Shown piece by piece: positions 56,067-64,000 of a stretch of 64,000 nt of DNA (position 1 is its first letter; every line of letters starts with the position of its first letter). A program made the translations under genes and the position numbers. Origin of the DNA: Astrothelium macrocarpum (taxonomy: Eukaryota > Ascomycota > Dothideomycetes > Trypetheliales > Trypetheliaceae); assembly GCA_021030915.1 (NCBI GenBank), contig JAGEMR010000029.1, forward strand, positions 246,684-310,683, written 5' to 3'. Under the pieces are notes generated by a model that saw nothing but the letters and a program-made list of their open reading frames with translations, searched no databases and was not told where the DNA came from.

Positions 56067-59000
56067 CTACTTTAGGATAGTTTCTCCGAGCCGCCAAAAC
56101 CGGGAAGGGAGTGCCCACACCTAAATTTAACGTAGATTAATTTAGTTTTGAATAGTCCTTTTTCAATATTGTCACTCCCACAATGTTATATGTTAAGAAT
56201 TAGACATCCGTTTCAGCTTAAGTCAGTGAGCGTGGGTGTGAATATTCGGGTCTGTTGATTTTTGCTTTTTCATTTTATAAGAAATTCCGATAAAAATGTT
56301 TTTTTTCTGCCGCTCGTGAGGTTATTAAACTCAATCATATAATTTCTAAAATTATTCAAAATCTTATTAATAGAAATTTTTGAAAATTCTGCGATATTTT
56401 TAATCTTTTTTTTATTCTCATTCAAAAAATTTAATTTTATCGATATCTTTTCAAATTCAATATTTTTTCAATCTTCATTATTCATAATTATAATGATATT
56501 TATTAATAAAAAAAATGAAAAAAAAATTTAATGATCGAAAATTTTAATTTTATTTTTCAATAAATTTTTAATTTTATCAATATTGTAAATATTTTTATCA
56601 TGAAATCATTTTTCATTTTTACGTTTCATCATTTTTTTAATAATTTCATTTCTTTTTCGAAAAATCATATCAAATATTTTTTTATAAATATTTTTTTTTA
56701 TAATTCATTTTTCATTTGTTATTTGAAAAACGCGATGATTTCTTTTATAAATAAAAGATTAATTTTTATTAGATCGATATCTTTAATTATTAAATTAAAA
56801 TCGTTTTTAATTTCAGATGATATTTTTTTAATTAATTCGCGAAACTTATATTAAAATTTTTTCAATATCATTTTTAATATGAAAATCGATTTTATATCAT
56901 TATTGATATTAAATGAAATTGGAATTAAAATTAATATATTTTAAAAAGATTTTTATAATTCTTTTTTTGATAAAAAATAATTATAAATCAATTTCATCAA
57001 ATTGATCATAAAATTTATATGATTAAAATTTTCAAATTCAAATAAAATATAAATTATATTTATTATAACCATTTTTTCGATAATAAATATTTTTGATTCG
57101 AATTTTATTAATTCATTTTTCATTAGAATATAATATAAAATATTTTTTTTAATAATTTTTTGATTAAAAATATCGTATAATCATTTCTGATAATTTTTAA
57201 TTCTTGAAATTTTTATTTTTAATTTTATAAAAATAAATTCTAATATTATCAATCAAATTTATAAAAAATAATATAATATAAAATTCTATTAATATTCAAT
57301 AATATATAAATGAATATAATATAAAAAATTTAAAAATTGAATTTCGAAAATTCTTCGATTTTATAATCATTTTTCAATATAAAATTAAAATCAAAAATAT
57401 TTTTAAAAAATTAGAATTTTTATAATTAAAATCGGTTATGAAATATCTGAATATTCTCATTTTATATAATATTTTTAATAAAATTAAAATCATTCAAAAA
57501 AAGATTATAAAATGATTGAATAAAAAATGAAATTTCATTTTATTATCTTTTTAATTTATTTAAAAAATATTATTTATTCAGATATTGCAATTATCATTAT
57601 ATATAATTTTATTTTAAAAAAAATTTATTTGAATTTGAAATCGAATGATTCAATCTTCGATATATTTTTGTATTTCAAATCATTAAAAAAGATTCTTTAT
57701 TTATTCAATTTAATTTTCATTATTATCAGATTTTTTTAATTATATTTATATATTTATATTTCATTTATCAATATAATAAATTCAATCGAAATAATATTAA
57801 TTATATTAATTTTAATTGATATAATATATATCGAATATCATAAATTATAAAATATATATCAAATTACGATAAAATTTAAATATAATTATCATATATTATT
57901 AAATAAATTTAAATTATAAGAATTCATTTTTCATCAATATCTGATAATCTTTTTTACGTATATGAAAAAATAAAACATATTTAAATAAGACTTTAAAAAG
58001 ATCATTAAAAGACAGATAATAACGATAATTAAAATTTTTAATGATTATTATGAATTTATTAAATCGTATAATTATGAATATAAATAATATAATTAATAAA
58101 AGATCATTATTAAAATATTAATTAATCTTTCTCGAAATCCAATTTCTGCAAAATGAAATATCAGATAAGATATTTTTATCAAAATTAGAGATATTCATTC
58201 GCATATTATAAATGATGATGACGATTATAAATATATTGAATAAATATAATATTCAATCATTATAAATATTATAAAAATTATAAGAATAAAATCTATTTTT
58301 CATCGTAAATAAATTTCGAAAAAAGATCAAATCGATGATAATATATTGATAATTTTTATATACGATTTCAAAAAAAAATAAATAAAATAAAATCAAAAAA
58401 ATTAATTAAATTAATTATAAAAAGAAAAAAACTTGAAATAATTATCATTAAATTTAAAATTTTAAATTAAAATTTAATGAATTTATTATTTTTAATAAAA
58501 TATGAAAATTTTTTACGAATTTTAAAAAAAATTATATTTTTTTTTATAATTTAAAATAATATAATATTCATTTATATAAATTTAAAAGAATTTCATTTTA
58601 TATTTACGAATATTAATATTATTAAAAAAAATTCTTTTTTTCAATTTTTCATTCAATTTAAAAATAATCATCCAAAAATTATTAAATAATTAAAAAATTA
58701 TAATTTATTGAACGGATTAAATCTTTATTTTAATTCAATTATTTTTAATTTTATGATTAAATTTTTTAATAATAATCATAATTATAATATAATCGATTTT
58801 ATTATTATAAATATAATTTCAAAAATATGAATTAATTTCAAAATAAATAATATTTTTGAAAAATTTTTTTAATTATAATAATAATAATTTTTAAATAAAA
58901 TTTTTGATATTTTTTTTTTTAAAAATCGATAATATTAATTTAAATCTTCAAAAAATATATAATATTCGATGAATATTATAAATTAATATAATCAATAAAA

Positions 59001-59414
59001 TTCATATTTATTTCGAAAAATGAATTAAAAATTTAAATCTTATTTTTATATAATAAATTCATTTTATAAAAAAAATAATATTAATATAAATTTATTTTAT
59101 TAATATAATAAAATCAATAAATCCACGAATTTTATTTGATTATTATTATTTTAAAAAATTAAATTAAATAATAAAATCATTCGATCAAAATTTTAATAAT
59201 AATTTATGAATGATTGACGATTTTAATATTTTTATAATATTATCAAAAAAAAAGATTTTTTAATAAAAAATTAATCATAATATAATTTATTTTAATTTGA
59301 AATTTGATCTGATATTATATTAAATCATCGATGATTATTTATATAAAAAAATTAAATTATAAATTAAATTTATTATTATTTATGATAATACACAAAAAGA
59401 TTTAAATTGAATTA

Positions 59415-59459
59415 ACGTATCTGCATAGCGAGCGGACACTCATAGCGAGCGGACACCTC
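59415..59459 (+). repeat. Left 45-bp terminal inverted repeat
   Basis: Begins ACGTATCTG, then two 17-bp units CATAGCGAGCGGACAC(T/C) at 59424-59440 and 59441-59457 that differ only in the last base. It is an exact inverted copy of 61231-61275. Confidence 0.95.
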
Positions 59460-59489
59460 CGCCCCGATTCCGTATCATTAGAATTTCTT

Positions 59490-61169
59490 CAACAAATTAT
59501 TTCACATACGAATATGCAATCTATTTCAAATAAGACTAGGATCTTAATGGCGCTTTAAATTATTATACGAGATCCAAAATTTAATATAAAACGTGCTTCT
59601 GAGATTTATGAGATTTCTCGTACGATATTTATTATTCGATACAACAGCCAATAATCATAATATGATATCTCAATTAATTCAATGAATCTAATTAAAATAA
59701 AAAAGGAAATATTTTTAGATCGTATTATGAATTTAATCAATCGCGGTTTTCCATTTAAATAAAATGATATTCGAAATATGACTGATTATTTATACGAAAT
59801 TCGAAACACATTATATATCAAATCTCAATAAATTATAAATTTTATATGATAATAATTATTATTTAAAATACAATTCCGATAGAAAATCGATTATTAAAAA
59901 ATATTAATTGAAAATTCTATTATTATATAAGACTGATTTGATTTCATATAAAATATAATTAATAAATACGATATTATTAATATGAATATTTATAATTTTA
60001 ATAAAATTGGTTTTTTAATAGAAATTTTATTATATATAAAGATTATTATTATTTCAGATCGTAAAAGAAGGTTTTATATAAAATAATCTAATAATCAAAA
60101 ATGGATTTTAATAATTCAGAATATTTATATGAATGATTGAATAATACCTTCATACGTGATTATAAAAGACAAATATCATCTCCTTTTCTGATATATAAAT
60201 AACGAATTTCCCATTATCTGACGAATCCATTCAAATATAAATGATTGAATAATAAATAAAATTAATTTAGATTAATTATAATATTTCGAAAAATATATAA
60301 AATTTTGTATAATTAATAAATATCAATTTTTTATTTTCAATAATTATAATAGCCACTATTTTATCGAATTCGATAATTATTATAAAAAAATGAATATTAT
60401 TATATTTTATATGCCTCCGCATTTATCGCATATTTTTCAATTTCTTGATATAAAATATTTTAATCTTTTAAAAATTTCGTATAATAAAAAAATTGAACGT
60501 CTAATACGGTCGCAATTCATATATATTATAAAAAACGATTTTTTTTCTATTTTTAAAAAATTTTTTTTTGTCTTAATAAATGAAAAAAACGTATAAATAA
60601 AATTCCGAATAACTGATCTTATTTTATATGATCCAAAAAGAATGATTAATTAATTAAATTTCAAATTTAGAATATTTATATCATCAAATTTTTATCTGAT
60701 AAATATTATATTTATTAATTCAAATACATTTAAAATTATAAAAAATATTATATAAAATTCTACAAATCTGAAATTTTGAATTATAAAATATCAAAATAAT
60801 TCTTCAAATCAATTATATGATTTAATTGATGCGTAAATGAAAGATATTATAAAATTAATATATGAACTAGTATTATTGAAAGCGAAAAATAAGAATTTTT
60901 ATATAATAAATGAAATACTAAATAAATATCAGAAAATCAAAAAAATTCAATTACGTATTAAAGGATCATTTAATATATTAAAAATAAATATATTATAATT
61001 CCAAAAGGATGTTATTGAAATTATAAAAAATGATATATACGAAAAGAATAATCGTATAGAAGATAATAAACGGCGTATATGATATTATAATAACTGCAAA
61101 CAGTCCGAACATAATACGCGAATCTGTCAGATAGATTCTCTACCTTCTGAAGAAGAAGATAACAATTAG
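59490..61169 (+). pseudogene. Degraded pogo/Fot1-family transposase
   Basis: Frame-broken and full of stops, but blocks in the family's order survive. An N-terminal DNA-binding helix segment lies near 59570-59650 (DPKFNIKRASEIYEISRT). Around 60150 comes KDKYHLL, from the strand after the first catalytic Asp region. At 60340-60500, NNYNSHYFIEFDNY is followed by MPPHLSHIFQFLDIKYFNLL, the second-Asp region of pogo-type DDE/D enzymes. The C-terminus near 61080-61169 has NCKQSEHNTRICQ and SEEEDNN, a zinc-knuckle tail seen in Fot1 relatives. Most stops fit C-to-T change of CAA, CAG, CGA or TGG codons. Confidence 0.85.
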
Positions 61170-61230
61170 TTTTAATAATTATTATATATTGTTATTGTGT
61201 TAAAAAAGTTAAAGTTTGTGTAAATGCGGA

Positions 61231-61275
61231 GAGGTGTCCGCTCGCTATGAGTGTCCGCTCGCTATGCAGATACGT
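61231..61275 (-). repeat. Right 45-bp terminal inverted repeat
   Basis: Reverse complement of the left end over all 45 bases, including both 17-bp subrepeats. Similarity resumes after a 2-bp gap (CCGC) just inside. Confidence 0.95.
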
Positions 61276-61620
61276 TATTCGAATTTATAAAATAAAAATA
61301 AAAAAAATCATGAAAATTTATTTTTCGTATTAATCGAATTTGAATTAAAAAAAAAAAGATTTAATCAAAAATTTAATCAAAAAAATAATATATATATTAT
61401 AATATTATGAAAATATATTATAAAAAAAAATATAAAAAAATAAAATATATCGATTAATAATTTAAATATTCTGATATATATATAATAATAAATATTGAAT
61501 TGAATAAAATATCAATCGAAAATTTGATTAATAATATTCTAATAGATTTTTTTTCAATCATCATTTGACCCGTTTTAATATTAAATCAGAATAATTCATC
61601 GTATTTGATCATGAATATAC

Positions 61621-61732
61621 AACTTCTACCGCCAGATATCGACTATCATTACTTTCTTGAGCTTCGCTTCAGAGGTGTTAGAGAAGTTTCTGTTGAAGGA
61701 AGCTGCTCTGCTGCTGTGGTAGCCATTACCTC
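61621..61732. other. Left flank of the SINE-like insertion, with target repeat
   Basis: Normal GC returns here. On the minus strand the segment 61626-61718 reads as open frame in phase with 62119-62328 if the insertion is removed. The first copy of the 14-bp target repeat GTAGCCATTACCTC is at 61719-61732. Confidence 0.6.
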
Positions 61733-61820
61733 GGGCGTGGTGGCGCAATGGTAGAAGAGCGTTACTGGCGGCCAAAAGCAATTATGCTGCTGGTCGTGGG
61801 TTGGAATCCCACCACACCCA
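61733..61820 (+). ncRNA. tRNA-like head of the SINE (pseudo-tRNA)
   Basis: 88 nt that fold into acceptor, D (GCGC/GCGT) and T arms. The anticodon region is too long and lacks the invariant T before a clear anticodon. An AGCA..TGCT mini-hairpin occupies the place of an intron or variable arm. It is best read as the Pol III promoter of the retroposon. Confidence 0.5.
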
Positions 61821-62118
61821 CCTCTCATCTCTTCTCTCTAGGCTTGGCAATCTAGCTCTCTCTATTCCTAAAATTGCTGACGGCCTTGTTGTTAGATCAA
61901 TTGTGGACAAACGTTGTGAAAATGATTGATCAATTATCATCATATGAAATTCAGTCCTCTGTGAATATACCTCAAGATTTTTCATCATTAGACGAGGTTT
62001 TAGTCCAGGATTAGTTTAGGCTAGACAATCAAGAAATTGAACATAAAGAAACAAGGTGGAAATAATGTAGGCTAGTACTCAGGTAGCTAGTGTACAAAAT
62101 CAAAAGCCGAATATCAAC
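61733..62118 (+). mobile_element. tRNA-headed SINE-like retroposon, 386 bp
   Basis: Exactly flanked by a 14-bp direct repeat GTAGCCATTACCTC (61719-61732 and 62119-62132), so the element starts at the first base of its tRNA-like head. The head (61733-61820) has acceptor arms GGGCGTG/CACACCC with one mismatch, A box TGGCGCAATGG (61741-61751), a perfect 5-bp T stem, and B box GGTTGGAATCC (61799-61809, one change from GGTTCGAATCC). The body of about 300 bp is unrelated to the tRNA and has no coding capacity. A T5 run near 61977 could stop Pol III early. It ends in an A-rich tail without a long poly-A. A working tRNA is unlikely given the odd anticodon arm. Confidence 0.72.
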
Positions 62119-62328
62119 GTAGCCATTACCTCTTTGGTCCATGGGTAGGTATGTAGCCCGCATCCGCTGCTGCTGCTGCACTGAACTTTCTACAATACTA
62201 TCCATCACTTTTGTCTCATATTTTAATAATTTCTTTAATAAATGCGTTTCGAATCTTTTCCATTTTGCGTATCCATCATTGACATCATATTCTGATATAT
62301 ATTTAAGATAAGAATCTTCTAAGATCAT
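62119..62328 (-). pseudogene. Open frame interrupted by the SINE-like insertion
   Basis: The minus-strand frame begins MILEDSYLKYISEYDVNDGY and continues AKWKRFETHLLKKLLKYETK up to the target repeat. Removing the insertion and one repeat copy keeps the frame open for 31 more codons (HSSRAASFNRNF.., stop TAG at 61626-61628). I do not recognise the protein. Upstream of the ATG the sequence turns AT-rich, so the real start may be lost. It may be part of an older transposon. Confidence 0.35.
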
Positions 62329-62638
62329 CAGAAAAAATTAGAATATAATCACAGATTTATCAATTATAAATTTGGCATAAATTTGAATAAATTCAAATTT
62401 TAAAAAGATTTGATATCTAAAAATATACATTCTTCAGATTTTATCGGCCTGAAAAATGATAGCATTTATGGTGAATTGTCATTGTCATAGCGAAGACTTT
62501 CTCGAAAACTCGGCGCGTAAAGCGCCACGGACCTGCTGATTTCGTTTGAAAATCGATCTGTTTGCATAAAATTGGAGATGGACTCAAAAATAATATTCAA
62601 TTACGTGTAAAAATAGATTGTGCGCAGGAGCCGTGAAC

Positions 62639-62811
62639 GCGTAGAGACATAGGGCGCGCAAGGATAAAGAGGGTATAATAATCAAAGGCGTATAGAGATA
62701 AAGAGTGCGTAGGGAATGAGGATGCGTGGGGAGGGAGGGCGCGTAGGGATAAAGAGTGCGTAGGTAGGGATAAAGAGCGCGTGTAGAGATAGAGAGCGTA
62801 TAACGATAAAA
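62639..62811 (+). repeat. Degenerate minisatellite, about 17-21 bp unit
   Basis: Roughly nine or ten imperfect copies of a unit like GCGTAGGGATAAAGAGT. The cleanest copies are at 62738-62780. Units vary by small insertions and base changes. The minus-strand frame across it is just a translation of the repeat. Confidence 0.75.
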
Positions 62812-62946
62812 TGCATATCCTATAATCAACACAGTCTCAGTGATGGTGCAGCTTGAATTTATTTCTCTTTTAAAAAGAAGTAAAAATAGTGGGTAGTACT
62901 TTTATTTGGTGGGGTTCGAAAGTGGCCGAAATGAGAACAGATTTCC

Positions 62947-63457
62947 TCAAACGGCAAAACCGGACCCAGATTCCTCAGCACAAAATTTACTGCATTTGGA
63001 ATCTGCATTTGGTTTCTCAAGAGATGAAAAACTGCTCTCTAATAAGCTGTTCCAATCACTTTCTGGAAGCTTTCAAGAAGCGCATTTGATTAGCATCCTA
63101 TTAATAAAGCTTAAGTATGCCGTACTTACCAAGTCCTCCCACTTGCGAGATAAACTATCCGCGAGCGCTTTTTGCATACCCATAGACCATTGTATCTCTA
63201 CGGGTTGATACTCCTCAGTAGTGTGAAATCCTTTTTACACTTTTGCCTCGGACTTTAGGCTATACTCTAGCTGTGTCTTCGATAACTCGTCTTATAGGTT
63301 TTAGTTAAGAAGCATTCACCTTGATTTGAGTATGCTTACTAATCAACTCATTTTCAGGTAGATCCAAAATTTTTTTGCACTCTTCGTGTCGATGTTGGAT
63401 AAGTTCAGCGCATTTATCGGCGCGAATTTTCCCGTCAATCTGGTATCCTTTATTCAT
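62947..63457 (-). CDS. Possible three-exon small protein, 114 aa, unknown
   Basis: Model: complement(join(62947..63069, 63130..63213, 63320..63457)). Exon 1 encodes MNKGYQIDGKIRADKCAELI and a Cys/His/Glu-rich helix (QHRHEECKKILDLPENEL). Exon 2 encodes VEIQWSMGMQKALADSLSRK. Exon 3 encodes LPESDWNSLLESSFSSLEKP and ends in TGA. All exons are phase 0, and the second intron has GTAAGT and a TGCTAAT branch site. The first intron has the weaker donor GTGAAT and an ambiguous acceptor (63214 or 63211). No family is recognised. The opposite-strand frame 62906-63208 is a shadow. It could be a fragment of a larger gene, since it lies among repeats. Confidence 0.4.
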
Positions 63458-63600
63458 TATGGCGTTGTTTGAAAGCAACAAAAGAAATTGTTTGTAAATC
63501 TAAATCGATCAACAAAGTGACTCGGAAAGTACTAACTAATAGTAGAGAGAATGCTGCTTTTAAAGTTTGGTCTCTTCTGTCTGGATTATGCCAGGGCCAG

Positions 63601-63830
63601 TGCGCTTAGACACAGCGCACCCGGATTGCGGTGGGACCAATCTCTTCTGCATTTCTTAACTTGGCGTCTGGGTAGGGCGGATCCGGATTGCGGCTGGATC
63701 GATCTCACCTGCATTACGCCCTGGCGCTTAGGTATAGCGAATTCAGGTTGAAGGCTGAATCAATGCCGTTCATATCACAGAGTACATCCTGTAGTTCAGA
63801 TGAAGCGGTTTCAAATTACAGCTGAATCAA
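63601..63830 (+). repeat. Degenerate tandem repeat, about 61-bp period
   Basis: Three to four diverged units share the order GCGCTTAG(G), CGGATTGCGG and GGATCGATCTC.. TGCATT. Copies start near 63603, 63663 and 63723, with a decayed one near 63788. It is part of a repeat-rich flank; the rest to 64000 holds no gene I can support. Confidence 0.55.
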
Positions 63831-64000
63831 CAAGCATGTGTGGTATCCCATCGATCTCTGGGAGTTACAGCGGTCTGTGGGTTCAACTCTTGAAACCCTA
63901 GGAGTTTTCTCGGCTGTGTGCATGTGACCGCTGTGTGCACACCTCGAAATTCGTTCAACTCCACCATTTCGTACACGAATTACACCATCAATATGGGTTC

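Larger units (their letters stand above)
59415..61275 (+). mobile_element. pogo/Fot1-type DNA transposon, defective, 1,861 bp
   Basis: The element has perfect 45-bp inverted ends and is flanked by TA on both sides (59413-59414 and 61276-61277), the duplication of the Tc1/mariner superfamily. Size matches Fot1 (about 1.9 kb). The interior carries a ruined transposase in plus orientation. It is nested in older AT-rich sequence. The ends remain GC-rich with unmutated CpA sites while the interior is AT-shifted. With so many stops it cannot move by itself, but intact ends could still be used by a related transposase supplied in trans. Confidence 0.9.
56130..61620. repeat. AT-rich block, probably repeat-directed mutation of old transposons
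   Basis: About 5.5 kb in which A+T is roughly 85-90% by eye, with abrupt composition change at both ends. Apart from the nested pogo element I cannot identify the original sequence; short frames at 56600-56854 and 57527-57739 translate to Phe/Ile/Asn/Lys strings only. By eye, surviving C is nearly always preceded by T and surviving G followed by A. This looks like heavy C-to-T mutation of repeats, as in RIP, and not a mitochondrial insertion: no mitochondrial gene is recognisable. Boundaries are approximate. Confidence 0.8.

Noticed and set aside
56130..61620. Mitochondrial DNA insertion or assembly contamination
   Set aside because: AT content alone suggested it, but no mitochondrial gene, rRNA or tRNA is recognisable, and a nuclear pogo element with TA duplications is nested in it.
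61733..61820. A functional tRNA gene
   Set aside because: The acceptor mismatch, altered B box, oversized anticodon arm without a clear anticodon, and the flush target duplication point to a SINE head instead.
1..64000. CRISPR arrays, operons or prokaryotic-type regulatory sites
   Set aside because: The window is a eukaryotic nuclear sequence with spliced genes; the direct repeats found are a minisatellite, a 61-bp array and transposon ends, none with CRISPR-like spacer structure.

Overview
This window is nuclear DNA of a filamentous ascomycete (Pezizomycotina). Genes carry short introns of about 45 to 115 bp with GT..AG ends and CTAAC/CTGAC-like branch sites. The proteins are typical fungal housekeeping ones: Nha1, Vps15, the Nud1/Cdc11 scaffold, Pkc1, Arp3 and the Rieske protein. 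An 85-90% AT block of the kind left by repeat-directed mutation lies at the right. I cannot name the genus.

Positions 1-51310 are a compact housekeeping region. In order it holds: the 3' end of HEM3; a Na+/H+ antiporter (-); an unrecognised four-exon gene (+); a HIRAN-SNF2-RING translocase (-); U2 snRNP A' (-); VPS15 (-); the NUD1/cdc11 scaffold (-); an F-box-like protein (+); a LYC1-like acetyltransferase (+); PKC1 (+); a DUF92/TMEM19 protein (-); a G-patch protein (-); a secreted GH76 mannanase (+); a membrane SDR-like protein (+); ARP3 (+); a membrane SH3 protein (-); a macrodomain ADP-ribose phosphatase (-); the Rieske subunit (+); and BCP1 (-). Exon chains were rebuilt by hand from splice signals and reading phase. 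Several genes serve wall and cell-polarity biology (PKC1, GH76, the SH3 membrane protein, ARP3) or septation (NUD1), but they do not form a cluster.

Positions 51311-56130 are gene-poor and decaying. They hold a broken PL7-type alginate-lyase-like gene (52356-53224) and a broken gene with a PD-(D/E)XK-like signature (55317-56066).

Positions about 56130-61620 are an AT-rich block. Nested in it is a 1,861-bp pogo/Fot1-type DNA transposon (59415-61275) with perfect 45-bp inverted ends, TA duplications and a ruined transposase. Base composition recovers after 61620. A tRNA-headed SINE-like insertion of 386 bp (61733-62118) follows, flanked by a perfect 14-bp target duplication. Then come a minisatellite, a small three-exon gene candidate and a roughly 61-bp degenerate tandem repeat. 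The most unusual content is at the right: the SINE-like insertion, the pogo element with internally repeated ends, the apparent TpC-biased survival of cytosines in the AT block, and the damaged genes beside it.
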